Source: Talinum fruticosum
Taxonomy: Eukaryota; Streptophyta; Magnoliopsida; Caryophyllales; Talinaceae
Reading direction: 5' to 3'
NCBI GenBank assembly: GCA_021018815.1
Contig: JAITYX010000055.1
Coordinates: 3,967,422-4,031,421, forward strand
DNA: 64,000 nucleotides
The notes beneath the pieces were generated by a model. That model worked only from the letters and a program-made list of their open reading frames with translations, searched no databases and had not been told where the DNA came from. Position numbers and translations under genes: made by a program. Positions 1 to 12,184 of the stretch are shown piece after piece (the first letter of the stretch is position 1; the number at the start of each line of letters is the position of its first letter).

Positions 1-589
1 CTAAACCCGAACCCGGTTTGAACTCGGTTTGGACCCGGTGGGTCTAGACTCGGACCTAGTTGAACAAGATCCGGGACCGACTCCAGCTTTCAGGACCCTA
101 TGAAAACCGAGTCCGGGACCAGGTAGTAAAAATTTGGACCCATTACCCGAGTACCCGGTTTATATTATATTTAGGAATTTTCGATATATTTAGGAATTTT
201 CATATTTAGGATGAAAGCCCACATAAAATTCAAACATGAGTTTCATATTTAGGAATTTTCGATATATTTCATTGTACAATGACCTTGTCAGGTTACAATG
301 ACCCTGTCGAGTCCATAAGGAAAATAAAAGGCGTAAATGTATATTTTTTTATATGTGAAGTGTAATCTAAAATATATTTATAAAAACGTGTCAATCAACT
401 TAACTGATTATTAGTTAGACTTAAAATTTGATTTTCACCAACATCAATCATATATAGTGATGGGACCCATCACTTCGTTGTGTCATTCTCCCCAATTCCT
501 TCATTGTTCACTCAACCAAAATACTTGTCTACAAACAACGAAAATATTTATTTATAAATTCAACAAATAAACAATCAACAACTAAAATA

Positions 590-626
<37 letters not shown>

Positions 627-2820
627 TAACTATAATACTAATCCCTACTCTACAATTTAAAAAATATACTCCGAAAAGTATCCAAGCACTAATATCAAAT
701 TAATACTTAACCATTAACTTTTGTTTTTTACATGAGAAAAAATAATAATAATGCTATGTACTATCATATCAACTAAAAACTAAAAACTAAAAAACTTGTC
801 GTATTTAATAATTTAATGAATACTGAAATGGCTATTAAATGAATTTAGGATATATATATATATAAAGTTACAAATAAGATTTAAGAGATTCACCTGACTC
901 GTACTCATTTCTATTTACCTTCAAATAAAAAATAAATAACCATTTTTTTGTGGGTTACACAAGACCCAAGGTCAATATGTGAAAACACTAGTGGGTCCTC
1001 ACTCACCCCACCCCAGTAGGTGGTTCTATAAAATTGTGATTGTCTTACCTCCTATTATCAAAAAGTTAAAAGAAATGCGTACCTCAAATCGGTTGAAAAA
1101 GGGTAAAATTTATTTATAAATTTGAATTTTTTTATGTAAAATATGTAAATTACATTCCAATACCTATAAATAATGCCCAGATATAATAAATACAAGTATA
1201 ATTTTCCAAAATTAGTATAAGTACGTTTATAACTCCACCCATTATCACAAGCCAGCCCGGTCCCGTCCCTATCGATGTATATATGGATGAGAGGAGAGAA
1301 TTAAAAATAGAATAAAAAATGCAATTCAGGCTGGACGGAAATATATTTTTATTGATAAATAATGCAATCGTCCATTTTGTTATTTTTTGGTAGATTTTTG
1401 TCCACTTTTTCTAAAAAACTAACATGAGACCAACTACACTATTTCTCGCATTTGCATCTATATATATATAACTTTAAACGTGCCACATAAAACATGAATT
1501 CGCGTACGAAACCTTTACCACCACAAAAAAAAAAAAAATTAAAAGAACAAGTTGTTCCGTTTGTTCATTCATTCTGGCTAAAGAGCCAGCATTTTGTTTT
1601 GTTTTGCTTTTATGTCCACATAAATTATACATAAGCTTTCATTGTTAATTTACTCTCTCGAATGTCGACAAACAAAATTAAATAAAATATGATATATTTC
1701 TACGAATATATGCTCTCACTTTTCACAAATATATATTTTTTTCTGTGCGTAGGTGTCATATGGACTATTTAAATATATTTTTGTTGACGTGTGGCTCTTG
1801 AAATTGAGCATATACCCCTAGAAACATGATCTAAGTTTTATCTACAATAAATCAGGCTCAGTATTACCGCATATCACATTATTTTTTGGATTGGAAATGC
1901 TAGTTTATTGCCGAAAAATGTGTAGTAAATCATTTCGACAAACTTAGATAGACTACAAAAACAATTATTCAGAACTAAAGGTTCATAATGTATACAAATA
2001 AACCACATTTTAATGAATCTATTTTTATATTTGTCTTTTTTTCATTTGAAGGAAGCGTAATCAAAGGTGGATGTTGGTGAGATTAGTACCCAAGTCTCTA
2101 ACCAATAACGTTTAGAGTTGTTAGAAAATTAAGTCCACTCTAAACCTCACTTATTAAGTGAAATTAGAGCAAGTAATGTGGAAGCATAAGAGGATGACAA
2201 AAATAATATCAAGAATTTAATTGCAATCAACAAAAAGTAAAGAGACAAGGTTTAATGTGAAAAAATCAAACTAGGAGAAACCATGGGCAGCACAAGTACA
2301 AACAAATCCACTATTATTAGAGAGTATAAGAACGGTCTCAAACCCCGACATCTTTCCAAATCCGAAATATTACAATTTCACAACATACTCTCCTTACAAT
2401 AGCACTCTATCATCTACCTAGGGTAGTAATGGGACGCCCCCAAGGGCTCCCACCGGGGTGATTCTGTCACCCCCACTTCATTCGTCCTCCATCACAAGGT
2501 GTATATAAGTCCTCCTTTTACAGGAGTAAGAATCCTAATAACAATATCCCAACAAAATCTCTTAAACCAACTAAAACTCTTACTCCTAATTCTAATTAAT
2601 AAATAACGATTAATAAACTTTTATCTAAATACAATTAGGTTTAGGATACCCAAATCTATAAAGAAATAATATTTTCTAAAATCGAACCAAGTAGACTTGG
2701 ACAACCGACATCAACACGGACCGGCCAATTTGGGCTTCAGACTTGGGAATGTTCCCCTGAGCTTCGTTTTCTAGCAGCTTTTGTTGGTTCTCTTCGAAGG
2801 GAAGATACTTCGTGATAATG
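1..2820. other. AT-rich intergenic DNA upstream of the terpene synthase
   Basis: No gene is recognised. Bases 1-150 are rich in CCCGG/GGACC words and resemble the repeat-like stretches at 21.83-22.46 kb and 32.10-32.61 kb, so this may be the end of a dispersed repeat cut by the window edge. A TA dinucleotide tract lies at 594-625. The stretch 2080-2800 is less AT-rich and looks transposon-derived, but I found no terminal repeats or coding motifs that would place it in a family. Confidence 0.5.
594..625. repeat. (TA)n microsatellite, about 16 units
   Basis: Uninterrupted TA dinucleotide run in AT-rich intergenic DNA. Confidence 0.95.
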
Positions 2821-2822
2821 CT

Positions 2823-2830
2823 TATAAATA
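2823..2830 (+). promoter_or_regulatory. TATA box of the terpene synthase gene
   Basis: TATAAATA lies about 120 bases before the chosen ATG at 2952. That predicts a transcription start near 2855 and a leader of roughly 95 bases. Position and sequence fit a plant core promoter; this is inference from sequence only. Confidence 0.55.
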
Positions 2831-2951
2831 GTACGTGCCCAGATTAGCTCCTTACGCTCTAGCGGTTAACTCTTTATCATTTTCTCTCTCTGTTTCCCTT
2901 CTTTCTTGGAAAAATATATGTATTATCGGCAATAGATATATAAAACTAAAC

Positions 2952-5900
2952 ATGGGTTGTCATTCACCTTCGGCGGTAGCAGCAGCAGAAGACACACTGA
3001 GGCGTTCATCAGCAAATTATCATCCTAGCTTATGGGGTGATCATTTCCTTCATTTTTCACCTCAGTTTCTGGTAATTTTTCTATTTTGTTTCCTCTAACA
3101 ATTAGATACGTAAATCTGCTTACTCTCAAAACAAAAGTTAAAAACCCAATGTTTAAAAAAATTACAGTTGCGCCGTCCTTTTTAGCTTCAAAATTACAGC
3201 AACCTTACACATGCTGCAACGGCCTTATAACTCGTCGCAGCTGGTACAATAGTTGCTTATAGTTAAAAAAATGGGGTCTCAAAATGTGCCACTCTGCTTA
3301 GATATAGTTTATATAGTTAAGGTTATTTACATCTAAATTTTTACAAATCCTACGAATTGAACGAGACCAATGCATATTGAGGGTTGTTCTAGTTTCTTGT
3401 TGTAATTACTCACAAAATAAAAGGATACATATTTAAACATAATGTGACACCATTAACAAGTCAAACATACTCCAGCATACTTAGATTTACTAATTTGATA
3501 ACTAGTAACTTATTTATCACATGTAAATGATGATATTGTTGAAGATTATGCAAGAAGCATACTGTCGCATATACATAATAAATATATTATCATGTCATCA
3601 AATTAAACAGTTGAAGTGGCTACCACTCGATGATCATATAAACAAAATAAATATTTCCAAAGTTCAAAGGTGTGATGACATAATAACATATCTATTAGAA
3701 AAGCCAAGAAAAATATACTTTCTTACGTGCGATAAGTACCATCGGCTTGCTGTTAATTCTGTTTTCTACACGTTTTATAGAGCACTAGGGCTTATTTATA
3801 TCCCTTTTTTCGATTAGTAATAAACCAAATAGTTAAAAATCGTACAATATCAAGAAACAATGCTTCACAAAATAGCAAAAAACAAATTATAGCCACTAAG
3901 AGATTCAAACCCAGCTCATAGTAAACAAAGAAATTGTAGCACCTATGTAAATTGAATGACACACATAGTAATTTGCAACCAAGTTTTGACTTCTCCTACC
4001 ACCTTCTGTTTAGTGAATAACTTGAGATAGTTTCCATAATGTCCAATCTATCAGTACATTCAACTTCTATTTTTCTATATTACCGACAATTTGGCCCTCT
4101 CTGTTACCTTGCCTTCAATATTCACCTTTAAAATACTCTCAATATCTTCCTCGCCATTTTCATGGAAGAATCTGAGTCCTTTCGCTGCTTACTCACTAAT
4201 GTTAATAAAGACTCCAACACCCAACCCTTGAAATCTCTCGTATTCTGCCCTTTAATCTCTTCCTCACTGACTTTTTCAATGTTAAACCAATAATCTGGAT
4301 CTGGTCTTTTGTCCCCAAATTTCCAGAATCCCATTTGAGTTTGATTTGATTTTTGAGGGTTTCTACTAATGACCAAAAAATAAATTTACATTTTTCTTAA
4401 TGGCTATGTAGACTGTGGATGCATGGCAAAAGGAGGCCGCAAGTTTAAAAGAGATGGTAAGGGAAAAGCTCATCAATCTCTTGGGGAAAAAGGATGGGCT
4501 CGGAGAACAATTGAAGTTGATAGACGTAATCCAGAGGTTAGGGGTTGCATACCATTTCGAGGAAGAAATCGACCGAGCATTGAACCAAATTTTCCATAAT
4601 CATCATCTTCAAGAAGAAGACATTGACAACCCACTCCTCATCTCAGCTCTCCGGTTTCGGCTACTCCGAGAACATGGATACAACGCTTCATCTGGTCAGT
4701 CAGCCAAGCTCGAAAAAGTTATGAGACAATGGATCTTAATTTATCATATATTTCAATATCTCAAATTAATGTAATAATTTGCTTCACATCTAGATGTATT
4801 CATCAAGTTTAAAGATGGCAAGAAAAGCTTCGAGGAAGTAGGAGATGTACAAGCCTTGTTGAGTTTGTATGAAGCAACATATTTTAAGGTGCATGGGGAA
4901 GACATATTAGAAGAAGCTCTCGAGTTCACAACAGCAAAGCTTCAAGAAATGGTACCTCGTCTTAAACCTTCCCTAGCCAAGCAAGTCCTACATGCTCTAT
5001 CACGGCCTATGCGCAAAGCCCTTCCTCGACTCTTTGCAAGGGAATTCATGTCTTTCTACCAACAAGAAGAGTTTCACGACGAAGTTCTCCTCAAATTTGC
5101 AAAGCTCGATTTCAACATCCTACAAAAGCAACACCAACAGGAACTAAGTATCCTTTCAAGGTGCATTACAATAAGCAGTTGAAGAAAATGTGTGGTACTT
5201 TAGTTGTTGGGTAACATTATGTACCAAAAAAGATATAAAATAAGTTCTTGATTAAAAATCAAATTCATTAGTCAGAATTCTAGCTTATCAAACATAATAT
5301 TTGACTGATTAGAACCTTGACTTAATTAAAATTTTACATGCTACTCCAAATGCTATTATCGAGCACAGCTCTAGTCAATAATAATGCACTAAAGAGTACT
5401 GGTTTTTCTTTTTTGTGTAGGTGGTGGAAGAAAGTCGATGTTGAAGTGAACTTTCCATTTGCAAGAAATAGGATGGTAGAGTGCTATTTTTGGATACTTG
5501 GAGTATTCTATGAGCCACAATACTCTTTGGCCAGGAAGTTCCTAACCAAAGTAATCTCCATGCTCTCAATACTTGATGACATCTATGACGTCTATGCTAC
5601 TCATTCGGAATTGGACCTCTTTACCCCAGCAATTCTAAGGTACTTTTTGCCATTCTCTCTTCTAAAACTATTTGACAAAGTTATTGGGACGAAGGTATTC
5701 CATACTTGAACCTTTTGACGATTTTGATCGATTTTCATAAGGTGGGAGATTGACGCCATGAGAACATTGCCTGATTACATGAAGATATATTACCAGATAT
5801 TCCTACAAGTTTACGATGAAATGGAGGAAGAACTCACATCTTCAGGAAGATCCTTCGCAATTCACTACGCCAAAGAAGCAGTAAGTTTATGCACATACGC

Positions 5901-6830
5901 ATCTTTCTTTCCCAGTTATGAGAGAGCTTTTTGAACATTGATTTGATGTCAAATATATATATGTACATATATATACACACATAAGGGTGTCATTCCCAAC
6001 TGTAATCATATACATGTATACCTGTTGGTTTCGTTACATTACGCACCCCAACTGTAATCATATACATGAATACCTGTCGGTTTCGTTACATTCCAACTTT
6101 CTAAACAAAACGGCTCTTAAATAATGCGGTGGTCTATACTGTTGGCAGATGAAAGATACAGTGAAAGCCTTTCATGAGGAATCAAAATGGCTGCTGCAGG
6201 GAAAGAAGATACCCACAGTGGAAGAGTACCTGAAAATTGCACTTGAATCGACTTGTTACCCAATGATAGCAATGGCATCATTTGTTGCAATGGGTGATAT
6301 CGCAACCAAACAAGCCTTAGATTGGGTGAAGCGTAAACCTCAGATACTCCAAGCTGCTTCTCTCATCACGAGGCTCATGGATGACATCGTCTCCCATAAG
6401 GTATCGTAATATCTCAAACACCAACTATTCCCTTCGTTTCATTTTGATTGTCGTAATCCGAGATTAAATTGTATTTGATGTAATCGAAGATTGAATTTGC
6501 ATGCAGCGTGAGCAAGAAAGAGAGCATATACCTTCTGCGGTAGAATGTTACGTGCACCAATATGGAGTTTCAGAGGAAGAAGCATATGATGAGCTTAACA
6601 AGCAAGTTGAAAATGCATGGAAGGACATAAATCAAGATGTCATAGATGCTCGGCGTCCTCCATTGGCCATGGCGATGACTCTGCTAACGCGCATCATAAA
6701 CCTAGCTCGAGTCATGGACCTGTTATACAAGGAACACGATGGCTATACCAACTCCACCCAAACCAAGCGTTACCTTGTTTCATTGCTCATTGATCCCATT
6801 GAAGTGGGTGATCCTTATAGTTCCTCTTGA
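2952..6830 (+). CDS. Sesquiterpene synthase, TPS-a type, seven exons, intact
   Basis: Exons: 2952-3071, 4412-4694, 4794-5160, 5421-5639, 5742-5880, 6149-6400, 6507-6830. All junctions are GT-AG and phases agree, giving 567 aa, the usual TPS-a length, with the seven-exon structure of plant sesquiterpene synthases. The start at 2952 is the first ATG leading into an R(S)X8W motif ([11 protein letters not shown]). The catalytic domain has RNR at 272-274, DDIYD at 309-313 and the second metal site DDIVSHKRE at 454-462 (D454, S458, E462). All Mg2+-diphosphate ligands are present, so an active enzyme is expected. No plastid transit peptide is seen before R(S)X8W, which fits cytosolic cyclisation of farnesyl diphosphate. 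The exact product cannot be read from sequence. Intron 1 (1,340 bases) is much longer than the other introns. A monoterpene or diterpene substrate is possible but less likely. Confidence 0.93.
4128..4335 (-). other. Antisense ORF (68 codons from ATG) inside TPS intron 1
   Basis: An open frame runs antisense to the terpene synthase within its long first intron, from an ATG at 4335 to a stop at 4128. The protein is charged (E, K and D rich) with an aromatic start (MGFWKFGDK) and mixed hydrophilic composition, less repetitive than most chance ORFs nearby. I do not recognise it. It could be a captured exon fragment brought in with the DNA that enlarged this intron, or chance. No promoter or splice support is obvious. 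Confidence 0.25.
5996..6099. repeat. Two-copy 52-bp tandem duplication in TPS intron 5
   Basis: Two adjacent copies share the words TGTAATCATATACATG and GGTTTCGTTACATT. The period is 52 bases (for example 6001 and 6053). Only a few substitutions separate them, so the duplication is fairly recent. It lies wholly in the intron and leaves the splice sites untouched. Confidence 0.8.
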
Positions 6831-7820
6831 TAATTACTCATTTCGCCATCAAAGATGGACAAAATGCATGTTATAGCGCTAAGAGGGATCATCCACGGCT
6901 CCAATCAACTGTTATTTTGCTTAATGGAGTTTGGGTTTTGACCCCATAGGTTGAACTGTGTTTTGAAAATATAATTTTGTTGAACCGAACTTAACTAAAC
7001 TAAACTTATTCTAACAAAAATTTATGTGGAAGGAGATAACATTAATACAAACCACCCCCCCACCCACCCCCAAAAAAACAAAAAACAAGAAAAAAGAACA
7101 GAGGTACCCAAAAGCAAATTATCTGAGAAGTGAGGACCTGAAAAACCAAACATTCTATTAGCCCATTGTTCAGAGCCCAAAGTAGTGGAAGGGTAGTCCA
7201 GAATTAAGATCATGACATGTCTGCCCCGCGTAAATCATATATCACTCCTAAGAACATCAGCTAAGATCTCAATTCCCCGTCTCCAATCAATAAAAATTTT
7301 AAAAGTTATTGAACACCTGCATTTAGCTCGGTGAAATTTTCGAAAATTGTCACCAGCTGAGCTTCTGCGCCTAAATCTGTTTATATCGACCTTTATGCTT
7401 TACTTTACATCATAAATATCCAGGTTCAAAATATTCACAGTATACTTGGCCAGTTTCTAATGGGTATCTGCTTATAATAATCAACTCTACGACCTCTCAG
7501 ACCTTACAGAACAAAATTTATAGCAGCAACCGGAGATCCAACACTGTGACCGGAGATCAAAGTCTGCAAATTCAGACACCTAAAGTTTTAAGGTGCGGCA
7601 ACTTGGGATGCAGGATTGGTGGACTGTAATATACTATAACTGTAAAGAAACTGAATACAATGCCATGGAACTGAAAGAAGAAAAAAGCAGGGGTTTTGCT
7701 CTATCTAGGCTAATACTAGTTATACAAACAAAAGTATGGAGTCCCAAGTATGTATTCTCACCCCTGAACTGGACTGTAAAGTGTAAACCCTGCATCACAA
7801 GTAAATACAACTACAACAAA

Positions 7821-7866
<46 letters not shown>

Positions 7867-8047
7867 GAAACAATGGTGACGAGTGAAGACTGATAAGAAA
7901 AGGAGATCTTCATAAAAGCAGCATAACACCTCAGTTAAGCATACCTGCCCTTGGATTTTCACCATCATGCTCACTGGAAAGAATTAAAGAACCTGTATGA
8001 ACTTTCCGCCTTTGTGTATGTTGTCTTCCAATCTAAATTATCAATAA
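6831..8047. other. Intergenic region between convergent TPS and GRAS genes
   Basis: This holds the 3' flank of the terpene synthase (+) and of the GRAS gene (-). A C-rich patch (about 7052-7070), a (CT)n tract at 7824-7862 and no recognisable gene are seen. Confidence 0.6.
7824..7862. repeat. (CT)n microsatellite, about 19 units
   Basis: Pure CT run about 190 bases beyond the GRAS stop codon. On the GRAS sense strand it reads as GA and may lie in the 3'UTR. Confidence 0.95.
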
Positions 8048-9837
8048 TTAATGCCATGCCGAAGCAGAAATTAACATTCTCTCCTTCCAACCCAGAAGCA
8101 TGGCACCATCCTTCTCTACCAAAGTATAATGCTCGGAGTAGCACCTGAGTAAGCTTCTTATCACGGAGTTAACATAAGAGCTCAATGAGTACTGTGTGAA
8201 CCCTGCCATGGTAAACCTAGACTTCCATTTCCCAAAAAGCTCATGGCGCTCCACCCTTTCTTTTCCTTCGCATGCTATAATGTTGACAATGTCCTTTGCC
8301 AAACAGTGCTGCTCGACGTTGATCCTCTCCTTCCGGTCTCTCGGCATTGTCACGTCTATGGACTCGAACATGGCTGAGTAGTAGTCTAAGGTCTCTCTGA
8401 ACCTAGTCAAGAAAGGGGTACTGTTGGTGTTCGACTCTTGCTCTACTAAAGTGGTCACCTTTGGACCAAGCGATTTCACCATTCTGAGGAGCCCATCCCT
8501 AGGGTTGTTCACATCGACGCTCTCATCAGGAGTGTGATGGAGCTGCAATGGAAAATTCACAGCCAAAGCCTCCCGGGCCTCACATCCAGCATTTCACGCC
8601 TAACATCAGGTCCATAAACAGGCAATGCATTGAACTCAACGGTTATTTTGAATTTTTCTGAGAGAGACGCTAACCGTTTCCCAACAGCATCCAAACTAGC
8701 TCCACGAGCATACTTAGAAACAGGATCATCAATGCCTGTAATTCGCACTTTAGGAGGCCCACCGGGCCTTGCTGCCAGGGCTTGCAATAAAGTCACCCAT
8801 TGAGTGCCCTGTGCAATCTGGAAATCGATTATATGTATGTTATCCTCATTTCTGCATGCTTCAGCTATAGCTCCATTTGCAGCCATATACCCAAACTTGA
8901 GATAAGGGCATATTTCATAAAGGATGTGCATGTAGGAGAGCAAGTCTTTTCCAAGAGGCTCTTTACACTTAAGAGCCCTATAGATGTTAGTCCCCGAAGA
9001 CTCCTTCCTCGCCACAAGCCCTTCAATCATGTAGGCACCGAGACGCTGAATAGGCTCACCCGAGATAGAGACCTCGTTCCTCGCCCGTTCAACCAACCTC
9101 TCAAAGTCATCTATTCGGTTATCTGATAAAGCCCTTGCGCATTCAATCAGCAACTGCTTCAAATCACCAGGTGGCAAACTTGGTTGTTCCACGGGCTCTT
9201 CCATTGCCTTGTGGCGTTTCTCTCTCTGGTTTCCATCCCCTGATCTTCTTCCTCCGGAAAGAGATGATGACTCAGGCTGAGTAGCACATGAACCTTGTGG
9301 GTCTTGGTTCAATGATTTTGATCTCTGTCGTGGAATCTGGGACTGAGGGCTTCCCCTCATAGATTGATTAGCAGCAGATACTTCATCTTCTTCACCATCT
9401 GTGCCCATTAGAGCAGTCTCCAGCTCCTGCAAAGCATTCTTCATGCTCGCTCCATAACCTGTGCCTTGATGGAAATCTCCAACAGGACACGAGTTGAACC
9501 GACGATGATAACTGTTAGTCTCAAGGGCAGAACTGCTGGACGGGCTTTTTGTTGATACATGATAGCTGCTAGTCTCAAGGGGAGAATTACAAGAAGGGCT
9601 TCTTGTTGATAGACTCCCTGTTGAGCTGTGATGCTCTTGACTATCACTCAATGTAGTAACCGTATTGCAATCAAAGTGACTTGAAAAGGGTGAGACAGGA
9701 GAACCTCTAGAGTTGAGCTTCAGCGACCCAAACATCCTATGTGGCACCGTTGGGGGAGTGTACTGAGCAGAAAAGTAGGAAGGATCAGCATTGGTAACAT
9801 TGTATCCAAAAACTTGTGCGAATCCATGATACAGCAT
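8048..9837 (-). CDS. GRAS transcription regulator, PAT1/SCL21/CIGR subfamily, one-base frameshift
   Basis: Nuclear GRAS proteins of the PAT1 branch act in phytochrome, gibberellin and stress signalling. The single coding exon reads from ATG 9837; the in-frame ATG at 9894 lies before a good acceptor (TTTGCAG at 9854-9849), so I reject it as intronic. The variable N-terminus has the branch-typical PPTVPHR and FSSHFDCNT words and a short internal duplication (SPxxxxxLETxSYH twice). The GRAS domain follows: LHR I with LKQLLIECARAL, VHIID as IHIIDFQIAQGTQW, LHR II, PFYRE, and a terminal SAW (ISASAWH). The frame breaks at 8572-8574: after DVRPG it runs to an early stop, while the next residues (AVNFPLQLHH) continue one frame over. 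A G4 to G3 contraction explains it, and adding one base gives 596 aa, normal for the branch. This is probably an assembly error; a true truncated allele is the alternative. Confidence 0.92.
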
Positions 9838-9848
9838 CAGCTGGAGCT

Positions 9849-11990
9849 CTGCAAACAGCTGAAGCAGGTCGCCCTTCCAAATAAGCACAAGCACTCAAAT
9901 AAGAAACTAACTATTCTGTGAACTCCAATATCCAGGTGTAAAGTCAAGAGAACTGTAATTTATCAACTTGTCTGCTAAAATTCTGTAGAAAACAAAACGA
10001 AAATTTTAAGCAGATTCATCATTTGACAACATATATTTTCTCATTTTGACAGAATCACATTCTTTATATACTACACAACCTTAGAAGGAATCACTACTGT
10101 TCTAGTACATCCTGACTTTGAATCTTAGCAATGAAAGGTTACTTTCAAACTATATGATTTTCCTAATATAAAAGAGATATATACACCAAGCATCCCAGCT
10201 CCACCATCCCCTCAAAAATAACAGAGTAAGAGATAAGCAGATAATCAAAGAACATTCACCAACTTTATACAACATTCCTAGATAGTTGCGTTCACTGATT
10301 CACAAATAATCATGTTTTTGGTTGCATATAGATTCATGTTTGCCGATGACAGAAATAAGACCGAGCATAACAATTGCACAATGTCGTCTGAGAAAGCCCA
10401 CATGTGCATAAAATCTGCTGAAACAGGCCGGTTCTGAGAGGCAATATCTGCTAAGCATATGGGTGTATATGAAATCCCCTTCTTCCAACACCACGTCTAC
10501 CCTTCCCCCCAAAAAAAAGGGAGACAAAGAAGAAGAAGAAGAGGTGCACTAGCACAGGCAAAAAGCCTCATGACAGGTGATGGAATGCCTTTGTCATTTA
10601 TGCTTTCTCTGAGAGAATTAATATGGAAAGAAGAGTAGACAAGAAATCAACCTTCTCATTTGTGAAGCCCAAAAAACAAGGTCTAAGAGCAATGAAACAG
10701 CCAGATGATTTTTGAGCAATTGCTTATTTACTCACATCTATCTGATATGAGCACTAGATGACTTGAACATTTCTGAACTATTCGTGCTTGTTCGAATCAT
10801 GTCATCTTTTAGCAAATTAGTGTCATCTTAGAAGGGAAAGATGCAGTATTTCCAGGCCTCCTATCCTGATATCAAGACCCTTCACATATTCAAACATTCA
10901 GCAAGAAGAAAAACTCTCTCTCGGTATAAGCATAATCCGCAGTACCCTTGGACACAGTAACACACTCGAAATGATGAGGAAACAAACTCATGACAAATTG
11001 CATCCAAACTATATCTCACTTTCTATTAAATTTCAGAACAGACTCTTCTCTACCAGAACAAATCTAATCAAGTTTTTGCAAGCAATAAAGAAAAAGGAAG
11101 GAAAATAAATAGTTGAACTCTCATACTCTTCCCATTTTTTGTCAACAAGAAACGCAAAGTAAAGACTAGATTCACATTCAAACCTGTACAAACTCCACTC
11201 GTTCAACAATCAGATAAATCAACATCCAGCAAATAAAAAGATATCTAAATTCCCTCGCTTTCACTCTTAATCCCCAAAATTTTTCCCAAGAATTAACAAA
11301 GGTTTTGCTGAGTGGAGAGGGTTTTGTTTTGATGAAGCTTATGGTCCTAAGAACATAGTCAAATTAAGCTTGGAAACACAAAAATTTTCCAAAAGAGAAA
11401 TTTAACTCGCAATAAGTTTTCAAGTTTACTCACCAAGTCACCATCCCCCTCCCCTACCCCCCAAAAGAAAGGAAAAAAAAAAAAAAAAAGGAAACCTATT
11501 CTTTGACCAGAATTTACACTTCCACACATGCAATTAATAAAGCAACCCATACCCAGGTATGAAAGCAAAACCTAGTCATCCAAATTGACAAATGAACAAT
11601 ACCCCTTCACCAAATTTTATTCTTTTTTTCTCAGACAACAAAGATTTACCCAGCAACGAATGATGTATTGAAAGAGGAGAGAGAAGAAACATTCGAAATC
11701 AAATTCAAATTCAAATAGCCCATCTTCCTCAAGAACTGCAAATGGAATGAGCCAAACAAAAAAAAAAAAATACAACAACCCCCATGTAATTGGCCCAAAA
11801 AAACCAATACCCAGAATTCAAAATCACAGAATCCAGAAAGAATCACCATCCGAGTAAGCAAAGAAACGTCTTGCTCTAATTCGAATGCTTCAACTCAATT
11901 TCCAAGGTAAACCCAAAACGAGAAAAACGTTGGGGAGAGAAAAGACTCATTAATTGAGCAAGAAACAAGGTGGGAAAACTGAAAAGGTAC
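9849..11990 (-). other. Predicted 5'UTR intron of the GRAS gene, 2.14 kb
   Basis: The donor on the minus strand is CCAG|GTACCT at 11991/11990 and the acceptor is TTTGCAG|AGCTCC at 9849/9848. The intron links a leader exon (about 11991-12150) to the coding exon, whose ATG is 11 bases after the junction. No coding motifs are seen inside. Long leader introns are common in PAT1-branch genes; the exact ends are inferred from consensus sequences. Confidence 0.6.
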
Positions 11991-12176
11991 CTGGAATTGA
12001 ACGAAGTCTTGATGATGATGATGATGTATATATAGAATAGAAAAACACAAGTCAAATTCTGGGTGTTGATGGGTTTTGACCCAGAAATTTAATCCCTTTT
12101 TTTTTCCACACTAGGGTTAATTACATACGAGAGAATTTGGAGGAGTTCAAAAGATAAAGCAACTTAGCTTCGAGGG

Positions 12177-12184
12177 TATTTATA
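12177..12184 (-). promoter_or_regulatory. TATA box of the GRAS gene
   Basis: The minus strand reads TATAAATA at this point, about 30 bases ahead of a likely start near 12150 and upstream of the leader-exon donor at 11991. Upstream sequence (12200-12420) is GC-richer than the surroundings, as expected for a proximal promoter. Confidence 0.5.

Noticed and set aside
9837..9894. GRAS start at the upstream ATG, 9894
   Set aside because: It lies before a strong intron acceptor, and the added residues do not resemble the family; 9837 is the better start.
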